Notes under the pieces: generated by a model
Database searches by the model: none
The model's input: only the letters and a program-made list of their open reading frames with translations
What the model was told of the DNA's origin: nothing
From: Streptomyces sp. 2114.4
Lineage (GTDB): Bacteria > Actinomycetota > Actinomycetes > Streptomycetales > Streptomycetaceae
Reading direction: 5' to 3'
Assembly (NCBI RefSeq): GCF_900187385.1
Contig: NZ_FYEY01000001.1
Location: forward strand, 7,564,001 to 7,628,000
Length of the DNA stretch: 64,000 nucleotides
Program-made: the position numbers and the translations under genes
Shown here: positions 26,739 to 35,407 of the stretch, piece by piece
Layout of the letters: each line of letters opens with the position of its first letter
Position numbering within the stretch: position 1 is the first letter of the stretch

Positions 26739-28259
26739 ATGAGCGAGGACAGCAGGTACGAGGCGGTGCGCAGCAGGGACGCCAGATTCGACGGCGCCTT
26801 CTTTTTCGCGGTGTCCACGACCGGGATCTACTGCCGCCCGAGCTGCCCCGCCACCACGCCCCGACGGCGCAACGTCGCCTTCTTCCCGACCGCCGCGGCC
26901 GCCCAGGGCTCGGGCTTCCGGGCGTGCCGACGCTGCCGCCCCGATGCGGTGCCCGGCTCCGCCGAGTGGGATGTCCGCGCCGATGTCGTCGGGCGGGCGA
27001 TGCGGCTGATCGGGGACGGTGTGGTGGACCGGGAGGGGGTCACCGGGCTGGCGGCCCGGCTCGGGTACAGCGCCCGGCAGGTGCAGCGGCAGCTGAACGC
27101 CGAGCTCGGCGCCGGCCCCGTGGCGCTCGCGCGGGCGCAGCGCGCCCACACCGCGCGGGTCCTGCTGCAGACCACCGGCCTGCGGGCCGCCGAGATCGCC
27201 TTCGCCGCCGGGTTCGCCAGCGTGCGCCAGTTCAACGACACCATCAAGGAGATCTACGCGCTCACACCGGGCGAGCTGCGGGCCGGCCGCTCCGGGAAAG
27301 CGGTCCGCGGCGCCCCGCCGGGGTCGTACGGTACGCCCGGGGTGCTGCCGCTGCGGCTGGCCTTCCGGGGCCCGTATGCGGCACGGCAGCTCTTCGACCA
27401 CCTCCAGCGGCGCGCGATCACCGGTATCGAGGAGGTCAGCGGCGAGCCCGGCGCCCGCACCTACCGGCGCACCCTGCGGCTGCCGCACGGCACCGGTATC
27501 GCCGAGGTCGACGAGGCGACCGGAGACGGCTGGCTGGACTGCCGGCTGCGCCTCACCGAACTGCGCGATCTCACCACCGCGGGGCAGCGGGTGCGCCGCC
27601 TCTTCGACCTGGACGCGGATCCGTACGCGGTCGCCGAGCGGCTCGGTGAAGACCCCGTCCTGGCGGGGCTGGTGGACCGCCATCCCGGCCTGCGCTCCCC
27701 GGGGACCGCCGCCCCGGACGAGCTGGCGGTCCGCGCCGTGCTCGGCCAGCAGGTCTCGGTCGCGGCCGGGCGGGCTCTCGGCGGCGCGCTGGTCGCCGCG
27801 TACGGCGAACCGCTGCCGGAGCCGTCCGGTGCACTCACCCACCTCTTCCCCCGCGCCGACGATCTGGCGGAGGCCTCGCTCGCGGAGATCGGCATGCCCG
27901 GGTCGCGGCGGACAGCCCTGCGCACCCTCGGGGCCGCGCTCGCCGACGGCACCGTCACACTGGACGCCGGGGCCGACCGGGACGAAGCCGAACGGGCGCT
28001 GCTCGGCCTGCGCGGCATCGGCCCGTGGACCGCGGGCTACATCCGGATGCGCGCCCTCGGGGACCCCGATGTGCTGCTCACCGGCGATACGGCCGTACTG
28101 GCCGGAATGCGCCGGGCCGGTGCCCCCACGGACGGCCTGGCCGCCCGGTCGGACGCCTGGCGCCCCTGGCGCTCGTACGCCCTGCACCACTTCTGGAACG
28201 TGCCGGTCGCCGGACCGGCGCACACCCACCCCTCCACCACGGAAAGCACCGGACCATGA
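26739..28259 (+). CDS. AdaA-AlkA fusion: methyl phosphotriester sensor/AraC activator with 3-methyladenine glycosylase
   Basis: The 506-aa protein combines three parts. Residues 1-75 form the Ada N-terminal zinc domain with Cys 32, 36, 63 and 66; Cys32 in TGIYCRPSC matches the methyl-accepting Cys of Ada. Residues about 85-180 are an AraC helix-turn-helix pair. About 205-490 is an AlkA-like HhH glycosylase with LRGIGPWTAGYIRMRALGDPDVLLTGD, including the catalytic Asp. It senses methylated phosphates, activates repair genes and excises alkylated bases. It overlaps ogt by ATGA. Confidence 0.92.
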   Translation: MSEDSRYEAVRSRDARFDGAFFFAVSTTGIYCRPSCPATTPRRRNVAFFPTAAAAQGSGFRACRRCRPDAVPGSAEWDVRADVVGRAMRLIGDGVVDREGVTGLAARLGYSARQVQRQLNAELGAGPVALARAQRAHTARVLLQTTGLRAAEIAFAAGFASVRQFNDTIKEIYALTPGELRAGRSGKAVRGAPPGSYGTPGVLPLRLAFRGPYAARQLFDHLQRRAITGIEEVSGEPGARTYRRTLRLPHGTGIAEVDEATGDGWLDCRLRLTELRDLTTAGQRVRRLFDLDADPYAVAERLGEDPVLAGLVDRHPGLRSPGTAAPDELAVRAVLGQQVSVAAGRALGGALVAAYGEPLPEPSGALTHLFPRADDLAEASLAEIGMPGSRRTALRTLGAALADGTVTLDAGADRDEAERALLGLRGIGPWTAGYIRMRALGDPDVLLTGDTAVLAGMRRAGAPTDGLAARSDAWRPWRSYALHHFWNVPVAGPAHTHPSTTESTGP

Positions 28260-28768
28260 CGCTCTACACCACCCTCGACAGCCCACTGGGTGAACTCCTG
28301 CTGGTCGGCGAGGAATCAGCCGCCGCACCCGGCGGCACCGCGCTCGCCTCGCTCAGCGTGCCCGGCCAGAAGGGCGGCGCGACCGTCCAGGACGGCTGGA
28401 CGTACGACCCGGACGCCTTCGCCGAGATCGCCCGTCAGCTCCGCGCCTACTTCGACGGGGAGCTGACCCGCTTCGCCCTCACCTTCGCCGACACCCGGGG
28501 CACGGACTTCCAGCGGCGCGTGTGGCGGTCCCTGGAGGGCGTCCCGTACGGGACCACGACCACGTACGGGGCCATCGCGGCCGGGATCGGTGCGGCGCGG
28601 GGAGCGGTGCGCGCGGTCGGTACGGCGATCGGCGCGAATCCGCTGCTCGTCGTCCGGCCCTGCCACCGAGTGATCGCCGCCGACGGCTCGCTGTCGGGAT
28701 ACGCGGGCGGGCCCGTACGCAAGCGGCAGCTCCTCGGCATCGAGGGGGCCGGGCCGGACGCCGGCTGA
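28256..28768 (+). CDS. ogt: Methylated-DNA--protein-cysteine methyltransferase
   Basis: The 170-aa protein begins MTLYTTLDSPLGELLLVG and has FQRRVWRSLEGVPYGTTTTYGAIA and the active site VRPCHRVIAADGSLSGYAGG, where Cys in PCHRV accepts the alkyl group from O6-methylguanine. It acts once per molecule. It overlaps the adaA-alkA gene by 4 nt, so sensing and direct-repair functions are produced together. Confidence 0.95.
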   Translation: MTLYTTLDSPLGELLLVGEESAAAPGGTALASLSVPGQKGGATVQDGWTYDPDAFAEIARQLRAYFDGELTRFALTFADTRGTDFQRRVWRSLEGVPYGTTTTYGAIAAGIGAARGAVRAVGTAIGANPLLVVRPCHRVIAADGSLSGYAGGPVRKRQLLGIEGAGPDAG

Positions 28769-28920
28769 GTCCGCCTGGACGGCGCCGGCCGAGGAACTGG
28801 ACACCCCGGGTTATGGGTTGACCCCACGGCTGCTCAGCTCGGCCTGGACCAGCAGGGCACCGACTGCACCGGCGGTGAATTCCTGCTGGTCGAGCAGCGG
28901 CGGGGACGCACGAACGAGGG

Positions 28921-29685
28921 TCAGAGCATCGAGCCGCCCGTGACGTCGAAGCGCTGGCCGGTGATCCAGCGGGATGCGTCCGACGCCAGGAACGCGGCGA
29001 CGTCCGCGATGTCGGAGGGGCGGCCGATGCGGTTGAACACGGAGTAGGCCGCCAGTGCGGCCCGCCCCTCCGGCGTCGCCCTCCGCTCCGCCGTCACATC
29101 GGTCTCGACCCAGCCGGGTGCGATGGTGTTCACCGTGATCCCGCGCGCGCCGACGTCCTTGGCGAGGGTGCGGGTGAGCGTTTCCAGGGCGCCCTTGGAG
29201 ATGCTGTAGGCGATCTGCGCCGGGTGCGCCGTGCTCGTCACCGCCGACGAGATGTTGATGATGCGTCCGCCGTCCCGCATCCGTTGCAGACCGTGCTGGA
29301 TGAGGAAGAACGGCGCCTTGACGTTGACTGCGAAGGTGCGGTCGAACTCCTCGTGGGTGACCGCGTCCAGGCGCCCGGGGAAGTTCTGAGCTGCGTTGTT
29401 GACGAGAATGTCGAGGCCGGGCTCCGCACCGGAGGCGGCGAGTTCGGCGTCGAAGGCGGCGAAGAGGGCTTCGGCGTCACCGGGAACTCCCAGCTCCGCG
29501 CCGACCATGAATGCCCGGCCGCCCGCCCGCGTGATGTTGTCGACCGTTTCCTTGGCGGCGATGTCATTGCTGCCGTAGTGGACGGCGATCAGCGCACCGT
29601 CCTCCGCGAGGCGCTGGGCGATGCCCCGGCCGATGCCGCGGCTGGAGCCCGTCACCAGTGCGGTCTTGCCCTTGAGGTCACCCAT
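28921..29685 (-). CDS. SDR family oxidoreductase (FabG-like)
   Basis: The 254-aa classical short-chain dehydrogenase has TGSSRGIG (12-19), NNAAQ in place of the usual NNAG, the catalytic Ser in INISSAV and Tyr/Lys in YSISK, and PGWVETD after them. The C-terminal FLASDASRWITGQRFDVTGGSML is the family ending. It uses NAD(P)H; the substrate cannot be inferred. ATG 29685 is chosen because upstream codons do not align to the family. It lies near, and on the same strand as, the AfsA-like gene, but a 197-nt gap separates them. Confidence 0.88.
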   Translation of the reverse strand: MGDLKGKTALVTGSSRGIGRGIAQRLAEDGALIAVHYGSNDIAAKETVDNITRAGGRAFMVGAELGVPGDAEALFAAFDAELAASGAEPGLDILVNNAAQNFPGRLDAVTHEEFDRTFAVNVKAPFFLIQHGLQRMRDGGRIINISSAVTSTAHPAQIAYSISKGALETLTRTLAKDVGARGITVNTIAPGWVETDVTAERRATPEGRAALAAYSVFNRIGRPSDIADVAAFLASDASRWITGQRFDVTGGSML

Positions 29686-29882
29686 GATCGTTCTTGGCCT
29701 TCCGTTCACCTGTGGTGGCATGCTGCCGCCGATTGCTTGCTGGTGGGACAGCAGGGGAGCCCGATGCCCGTGCCTCAAGAGCCGTTACCACTCGCGACGG
29801 ACGGCTTCCCGGGTCGCGCGGTCCGGTGGTTCATGAGGTGGGGAGACCCTGCAGAGAGTGCTATGCCTGGTGCGGTGTGCGC

Positions 29883-30866
29883 TCAGCGCTGGGCGTCCAG
29901 CGCGGTCAGGGTGGAGACGAAGACCGGCTTGCCCTCCTGGGATCCGGTGACCTGGACCGTCGTGGTGGAGGGGAGCGCGGACGGGACGTGCCGGGCCACG
30001 ATGCTGCACGGGATGCCGTGTTCGGCGTAGCGGTGGAATTCGGTGCCGAAGGCGTACGGCACGAAGGCCTGAGGTGCGGTCAGCGCCCGGGCGGCCTGCT
30101 GTGCCGCGTCGAGCAGCAGCATTCCCGGGATGTGGTCATTCGCCGGATTCACCATCGCGCCATGGCCGGGTGCGATGCGCAGTTCCCATCCGCTGGACCT
30201 GTCGGTCGGGGACAGCAGGACATCGCTGTCCATGGCGCTGCCGGTCAGCTGGTGCGGGACGGGTGCGGGCGGCGGGCCCAGGGTGCGGCGGGCGGCCACG
30301 CGCTCGCCGCGGATCCGGCGGTAGACGGCAGGGGAGGCGACGGCGACATCGGAATAGCCCGTTGCGACGATCCGGCCCGCCTTGCGGATGGTCATGGTGA
30401 AGTGGCCGCTGGACAACGTGCCGCCCCGCAGGCGCATCCGGCTGCAGGTGACATCGATCGTCAGCCGGGTGGGTCCGCCGCCAACGGCCAGCTGCTCGGG
30501 GTGGGTTGTGTAGACCAGGTTGCCGAGGATGAAGTGGTGGCCGACCGGTACGCCGAGTTCGGTGTGGCACAACAGCAGCCCCGCCTGGCGGATGGTCTCG
30601 CCGGTGAGGATGAGGTGGTGGCGGCCGTGCACCGGAGTGAAGTACCCGTGGTCGTGCGGCCAACGGGCGGTCAGCGCGAAGCGGGAGTCGTCCAGCCGGC
30701 GCCATGAGGTGACCAGAATGTCGTCGACAATGGGCCGGTGAACGAACTCCCGGGGGACGCAAGGGTCGTGGCGGTGTCCGGCGGCCGCGCCGTGATTCCC
30801 CTTCGCGTGGGTCTGATGTGGAGCCCTGGGCTGAACCGTGCCGCTGACGTGCATCGTGTCGCTCAT
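29883..30866 (-). CDS. AfsA/ScbA family gamma-butyrolactone biosynthesis protein
   Basis: The 327-aa protein has two AfsA repeats: the first around VHRPIVDDILVTSWRRLDDSRFALTARWPHDHGYFTPVHGRHHLILTGETIRQAG, the second around NDHIPGMLLLDAAQQAARAL. This is the hot-dog-like enzyme that couples a beta-ketoacyl chain to dihydroxyacetone phosphate, the first step of A-factor-type signal synthesis. It is divergent from the receptor gene at 31039. Its promoter (-35 TTGAAA, -10 TATCTT on the minus strand) is overlapped by an ARE-like site, so the receptor very likely controls it. Confidence 0.92.
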   Translation of the reverse strand: MSDTMHVSGTVQPRAPHQTHAKGNHGAAAGHRHDPCVPREFVHRPIVDDILVTSWRRLDDSRFALTARWPHDHGYFTPVHGRHHLILTGETIRQAGLLLCHTELGVPVGHHFILGNLVYTTHPEQLAVGGGPTRLTIDVTCSRMRLRGGTLSSGHFTMTIRKAGRIVATGYSDVAVASPAVYRRIRGERVAARRTLGPPPAPVPHQLTGSAMDSDVLLSPTDRSSGWELRIAPGHGAMVNPANDHIPGMLLLDAAQQAARALTAPQAFVPYAFGTEFHRYAEHGIPCSIVARHVPSALPSTTTVQVTGSQEGKPVFVSTLTALDAQR

Positions 30867-30907
30867 GAGTGCCCCCAGGCGTCTCTACGGGAAGAGGTAC
30901 ATCGCTG

Positions 30908-30939
30908 ATAAGATACGTACCATCCGGTTTTGTTTTCAA
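30908..30939 (-). promoter_or_regulatory. Promoter of the AfsA-like gene overlapped by an ARE-like operator
   Basis: On the minus strand -35 TTGAAA (30939-30934), an 18-nt spacer and -10 TATCTT (30915-30910) precede the AfsA-like start by about 45 nt. The spacer carries GGATGGTACGT, a good match to the ArpA half-site GGYCGGTWYGK, and on the other side CCGGTTTTG. This is the place expected for a gamma-butyrolactone receptor operator (ARE). Confidence 0.65.
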
Positions 30940-31038
30940 CGCCGGGTGTCGAATTGCGGCAAGCGGCTGACCCAGGGGGGAATTGAGCGGTAGCTAACTG
31001 ATGCGAACATGGAAAACACGAGAGACAGGAGGCGTCCT

Positions 31039-31713
31039 GTGGCGCAACAGGACCGCGCGATCCGGACCCGGCGACTGATTTTGGAGGCGGCCGCCGCGGT
31101 CTTTGACGACCTCGGCTACGACCGCGCGACCATCGCCGAAGTCCTCGACCGCGCAGGCGTCACCAAGGGCGCCTTGTACTTCCACTTCGCCTCCAAGGAG
31201 CAGTTGGCGCTCGCGGTACTCGATGAGCACGTGCTGGACATCGCCGTCGAGCCGCAGAAGATCAAGTTGCAGGAGTTCGTCGACGCGGGCCAGGTGCTGG
31301 CGTACCGGCTGCGCAGTGACCCGATCCAGCGCGGGGCGGCGCGGCTGGCGGTCGAACAGGGCTCCAACCACCTCGACCGCAAGCAGTCGATGCTCTCGTG
31401 GAGCGTGTTCGTGGAGGGGCTGCTGAACGAGGCGAAGGACCGCGGTGAAGTGATGGAGAGCATCGTCGTGCGGGAGACCGCGGAGCTGTACGTCGGCGCC
31501 TTCGCCGGGCTGCAGATGATGTCCCAGGCCTTCACCAACCGGGCCGATCTCAGCCACCGGCTGACCGTCTTCTTCGAGCACACCCTCCCGAGCGTTGCGG
31601 TTCCGGCCGTCCTCGCCAAACTCAAGCTGGATTCTGAGCGCGGTGCACAACTCGATGCCGCCCTGCAGGGGAAGGCGCCGGCGGACGCCGGGATCGATGT
31701 CGCGGTGAGCTGA
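31039..31713 (+). CDS. ArpA/ScbR-like gamma-butyrolactone receptor (TetR superfamily)
   Basis: GTG at 31039 preceded by AGGAGG at ideal distance gives 224 aa. The N-terminal helix-turn-helix (FDDLGYDRATIAEVLDRAGVTKGALYFHFASKEQLA) is nearly identical to known butyrolactone receptors. Trp121 (in KQSMLSWSVFVEGL) corresponds to Trp119 of ArpA needed for ligand binding, which suggests a true receptor rather than a pseudo-receptor. It is divergent from the AfsA-like synthase gene and upstream of an exporter gene, so this is a signalling cassette that may govern secondary metabolism. Confidence 0.9.
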   Translation: MAQQDRAIRTRRLILEAAAAVFDDLGYDRATIAEVLDRAGVTKGALYFHFASKEQLALAVLDEHVLDIAVEPQKIKLQEFVDAGQVLAYRLRSDPIQRGAARLAVEQGSNHLDRKQSMLSWSVFVEGLLNEAKDRGEVMESIVVRETAELYVGAFAGLQMMSQAFTNRADLSHRLTVFFEHTLPSVAVPAVLAKLKLDSERGAQLDAALQGKAPADAGIDVAVS

Positions 31714-32304
31714 CTCCGGTGCCTCGGGCCGGGCGGCTCGCGGCGGCCGGGCGGCGTGGATGGCCCGGCGCGGGCGGGAGGCGAAAACATACCGCGTATG
31801 CGGTGTTGACTGCTGAGCTGTGTGCATGTCGTGCATAAACGGTGCAGGTCAGAGGCGTCGTGGGGGCTCCCGCGGCGCCTCTCGTCGCAGGCGGACGGGT
31901 GTGCGGGGAGCGGTGGGTGGGCGGCCGGGCAGCGGCCTTCGGAGGTTTCCGCCGGACGGGATTGTCAGTGGTGTGCTGTTCACTGGGACTCGGCGGGTTC
32001 AGCGGAGTCCGCGCGTCGAGAACGAGTCCGGGGGAGGCCCGATGAACGGGGCGAGGGGGAGTCAGGAGCGGGGCGGAGTGAGGCATATCACAGCCGCCGG
32101 GAAGCGCAGGCGGCTGGTGTCGCGGAATAGACCGCTGCAATAAAACGTTCGGCATGCACGTATCCGTGGCCTGATCGTGCCGATGTCCGGGGGAGACGCC
32201 CCACACCTCGAACGCTGCGGCTCACCCCTGCTCCGCCGCTCTCACGACCCGTGCACACCCCACTCTCACCGACGTTCACCTCTGCCGCCCTGGAGGCCGC
32301 CCGC
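31714..32304 (+). other. Intergenic region between receptor and exporter genes
   Basis: This 591-nt stretch has an ARE-like site near its start (31786-31808). TTGACT at 31806-31811 overlaps it and may be a -35 element, but no -10 at normal spacing was found. Frames here on both strands lack ribosome-binding sites. The exporter mRNA would have a long leader if it starts at this site. Confidence 0.4.
31786..31808 (+). promoter_or_regulatory. Second ARE-like operator
   Basis: ACATACC (31787-31793), 8 nt, GGTGTTG (31802-31808). The left half read on the minus strand is CGGTATGT, a full match to the CGGTWYGK core of butyrolactone-receptor sites, and the ACC-N8-GGT spacing is canonical. It lies 73 nt past the receptor gene stop. 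Confidence 0.5.
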
Positions 32305-34752
32305 ATGACCCGGATGACGACGGACCAGCTCCCCGGAAGGGCGGCGGGCACCGCTGCCGAGCCCCCGGTGCCCGAAACGGCCACGGCCGGGCACCGCAGA
32401 GCCCGCGGTGGCATCGTCCCGGTCCTGGCCTTCTCCGGCATCGTGGTCGCGGTCATGCAGACGCTGCTGGTGCCGGTCATCAAGGACCTGCCGGTGTTGC
32501 TCAACACGGCGCCCAGCAACGCCACATGGGTGATGACGGCCACTCTCCTCGCGGGTGCCGTCTCGACGCCCATCATGGGGCGCCTCGGTGACCTCTACGG
32601 CAAGCGGCGGATGCTGCTGACCAGCCTCGCCGTCATGGTCGTCGGCTCGTTGATCTGCGGATTCACCAGCGATCTGCTCATCATGATCGTGGGCCGGGCG
32701 CTGCAGGGCTTCGCGATGGGCGCCATTCCGCTCGGCATCGGCATCATGCGCGACGAGCTGCCGCGCGAACGGCTCGGCTCGGCCATGGGCCTGATGAGCT
32801 CGTCGATCGGCGTGGGCGGCGGGCTCGCACTGCCGGTCGCGGCCCTGGTGGCCCAACACGCCGACTGGCACGCCCTGTTCTTCGGCGCCGCCGGTCTCGG
32901 TGCGCTGTCGATGCTGCTCACCTTCCTGACCGTCCCGGAGAGCGCGGTGCGTGCCCGGGGACGCTTCGACGTGGCCGGCGCCCTCGGGCTGTCGGCCGGC
33001 CTGGTCGCCCTGCTGCTGCCCGTCACCAAGGGCAGCGACTGGGGCTGGGGTTCGCCCACCACCCTCGGTCTGTTCGGCATCGCGGCCCTGATCCTGGTGC
33101 TGTGGGGCGTGATGGAGCTGCGCATCGCCGACCCCCTGGTCGATCTGCGGACCACCGCCCGGCGCGAGGTCCTGCTGACCAACCTCGCCTCGATCACTGT
33201 CGGGGTGGCCTTCTACGCGGTCTCCCTGGTGCTCCCGCAGTTGCTGCAGCTGCCCGCGTCGACCGGCTACGGCCTCGGCCAGTCCATGGTGGTGGCCGGT
33301 CTGTGCATGGCGCCGCTGGGCCTGACGATGATGCTCGTCGCCCCGCTGTACGCGCGGATCGCCGCCCGGCGCGGCCCCAAGGTCTCGCTGCTGATCGGCA
33401 TGCTGGTCATAGCGATCGGCTACGGCGCGGGCCTCGGCCTGATGACGGCCCCCTGGCAGACCGTCATCATCGCGGTGGTCCTCGGCGCCGGCATCGGCCT
33501 GGCGTACTCCTCGCTGCCCGCACTGATCGTCGGCGCCGTCGACCCCTCCGAGACCGGCGCGGCCAACGGTCTGAACACCCTGATGCGCTCGATCGGTACC
33601 TCCGTGTCCAGCGCCGTGATCGGCATGGTGCTGGCCCATATGTCCCAGCGGATGGGACCGGCCACGGTGCCGACGATGGCCGGGTTCCGGGCCTCCTTCC
33701 TGATCGCCACGGCCGCCGTGATCGCCGGTGCCGTCCTGGCCGCCTTCCTGCCCTCGGCGCGCCAGGCGTCCCGGCCGACCCTGGTCGCGCAGAGCGCGGA
33801 CGGCGGTGACGGTGGCATCAGCGGTGACAGCGGTGCCGGGGGCGTGGGCGGTGCCGGCACCGAGGCCGCCGCTGCGGCCGTGCGGGGCGTGTCGGCCGGG
33901 CCGACCGCAACCGAGCAGACCGCAGCGGGGCCGACCGCAACCGGGCCGACCACGAACGGGCCGACCGCGAGCCCGTCCGGCTTCTCCGGCCGGGTCCTGG
34001 ACACCTCCGGTACCTCGATACCGGGTGCGAACATCACCCTGATCGACCGCCAGGGGCGGCAGGCCGGTGTCACCACGGCCGACGCCGACGGGCGCTATGC
34101 ACTCGCGGCCCCCGCGGCGGGCACCTACGTCCTCACGGGTGCCGCGCCCGGCCACACCCCGTATGCCGCCTCGGCCATGTACCGAGGTGGGGACGTGTCC
34201 GCCCGGGTCGATCTGATCCTCGCGGGCACCGGCCGGCTGGGCGGTGTGCTGCTCGGGGGACCTGGCCCCGATGGTGCCCCGCTGGCGGGCGGAGGCATCG
34301 TCCTCACCGATGCCGGTGGCGACGTGGTGACCCGTACGACCTCCGGCACCGACGGGAGCTGGGCCCTCGCCCCTGCGCCGCCCGGCCCGTACACCCTGGT
34401 GCTGAGCGCCCCCGGCCACCAGCCGCAGGCCCGTGCCGTCGAGCTGTCCGGTGGCGAGCCGGAACGGCAGGACGCCCGCCTGCAGCCGACCGCCACCGTC
34501 CGTGGAACGGTGCGGGGCCCGAACGGCCGGCCGCTCGCCGATGCCGCCGTCACCCTCGTCGAGGACGGCGCCGTCGCGGGGTACACCGTCACCGGACCGG
34601 ACGGCCTCTTTGCCTTCTCCGAGCTGAGCGGCGCTCACTACACCCTCACGGCAGCCGGTTTCCCGCCGCACGCCGTCCCGATATCCCTCGCCGACGGCGC
34701 CCACGAGGTCCTTGACCTGGACCTCGCCCAGCCGTCGGCGGCCACCCGCTGA
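32305..34752 (+). CDS. MFS drug exporter (EmrB/QacA type) fused to carboxypeptidase-regulatory-like domains
   Basis: ATG 32305 behind GGAGG gives 815 aa. Residues about 35-490 form a 14-span DHA2-type transporter, with GRLGDLYGKRRM after helix 2 and RALQGFAMGAIPLGIGIMRDELPRERLG (motif-C-like). A Gly/Thr-rich linker with GPTAT repeats follows. Then come three beta-sandwich repeats (SGRVLDTSGTSIPGANITLIDRQGR..., GGVLLGGPGPDGAPLAGGGIVLTD..., RGTVRGPNGRPLADAAVTLVEDG...) each ending in a YxLxxxAPG-like pattern. It lies after the butyrolactone receptor, so it may be under its control. Confidence 0.88.
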   Translation: MTRMTTDQLPGRAAGTAAEPPVPETATAGHRRARGGIVPVLAFSGIVVAVMQTLLVPVIKDLPVLLNTAPSNATWVMTATLLAGAVSTPIMGRLGDLYGKRRMLLTSLAVMVVGSLICGFTSDLLIMIVGRALQGFAMGAIPLGIGIMRDELPRERLGSAMGLMSSSIGVGGGLALPVAALVAQHADWHALFFGAAGLGALSMLLTFLTVPESAVRARGRFDVAGALGLSAGLVALLLPVTKGSDWGWGSPTTLGLFGIAALILVLWGVMELRIADPLVDLRTTARREVLLTNLASITVGVAFYAVSLVLPQLLQLPASTGYGLGQSMVVAGLCMAPLGLTMMLVAPLYARIAARRGPKVSLLIGMLVIAIGYGAGLGLMTAPWQTVIIAVVLGAGIGLAYSSLPALIVGAVDPSETGAANGLNTLMRSIGTSVSSAVIGMVLAHMSQRMGPATVPTMAGFRASFLIATAAVIAGAVLAAFLPSARQASRPTLVAQSADGGDGGISGDSGAGGVGGAGTEAAAAAVRGVSAGPTATEQTAAGPTATGPTTNGPTASPSGFSGRVLDTSGTSIPGANITLIDRQGRQAGVTTADADGRYALAAPAAGTYVLTGAAPGHTPYAASAMYRGGDVSARVDLILAGTGRLGGVLLGGPGPDGAPLAGGGIVLTDAGGDVVTRTTSGTDGSWALAPAPPGPYTLVLSAPGHQPQARAVELSGGEPERQDARLQPTATVRGTVRGPNGRPLADAAVTLVEDGAVAGYTVTGPDGLFAFSELSGAHYTLTAAGFPPHAVPISLADGAHEVLDLDLAQPSAATR

Positions 34753-34822
34753 CCCAGGCGTACGGTGCACGGAGCGTGGGCGGCCCCGCCCGACTCATGG
34801 GCCGCCCCGCGCCAGGCCCCGC

Positions 34823-35356
34823 TCAGGCCTGGTACTCCGTGAGATCAATGCTGTACACCGTCAGCGCATGGCCGTACTCCGGATGTGTCGCCTCCCGCTC
34901 GAAGGACATACCGAGCTTGCGCAGGACGTTGTCCGAGGCCTCGTGGCCGAGCCGGTTGACGGCGATGACGCGGTCCAGGCCGCGGTCCTGGAGGGCGAAC
35001 TCCAGCACGGCCTGGGCGGCTTCGGCGGCATAGCCCTGGCCCCAGTACTGCCGTCCGAAGCGCCAGCTGATCGCCACCTCGTGCGCTGCCTCCGGAAGGA
35101 ATCCGGGCACGGACAGACCGACGCATCCGGCGAGTTCGCCCGAGGCGAGCAATTCGACGGCGAAGACGCCGAAGCCCTCGTCGTCCCACTCCTCCTCCCA
35201 CCGTTCGATCTCCTCGGCGGTCTGCTCCAGGCTCAGGACGGAGCCATCGCCGATCCAGCGCATGACCAACGGGTCCGTGTTGATGTCCGCCATGGGGGCG
35301 AGGTCGTCGTCGGTCCAGCGGCGGAGGATGAGGCGGGGGGTGCGGATCTCGGTCAT
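34823..35356 (-). CDS. GNAT family N-acetyltransferase (RimJ/RimL type)
   Basis: The 177-aa protein begins MTEIRTPRLILRRWTDDDLAPMADINTDP, the standard N-terminus of RimJ/RimL-like acetyltransferases. The acetyl-CoA loop is seen as RQYWGQGYAAEAAQAVLEFAL (Q/R-x-x-G-x-G/A), followed by NRLGHEASDNVLRKLGMSFE. It transfers acetyl from acetyl-CoA to an amine, possibly a protein N-terminus or small molecule. ATG 35356 is used; 6 more codons upstream are open but lack a ribosome-binding site. Confidence 0.88.
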   Translation of the reverse strand: MTEIRTPRLILRRWTDDDLAPMADINTDPLVMRWIGDGSVLSLEQTAEEIERWEEEWDDEGFGVFAVELLASGELAGCVGLSVPGFLPEAAHEVAISWRFGRQYWGQGYAAEAAQAVLEFALQDRGLDRVIAVNRLGHEASDNVLRKLGMSFEREATHPEYGHALTVYSIDLTEYQA

Positions 35357-35407
35357 GCCGCCCATCCTGTCCAATGCCGGGGGCTCGGCGGTAATCGGCA
35401 GGTGCCG

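Noticed and set aside
31622..32206. Minus-strand frame over the end of the receptor gene and the following gap
   Set aside because: No ribosome-binding site, Pro/Arg/Thr-rich composition, and it overlaps a well-supported gene.
32266..34770. 834-codon minus-strand open frame
   Set aside because: It mirrors the MFS fusion gene and its translation is Gly/Arg/His-rich without a recognisable fold; it is a GC-bias shadow.
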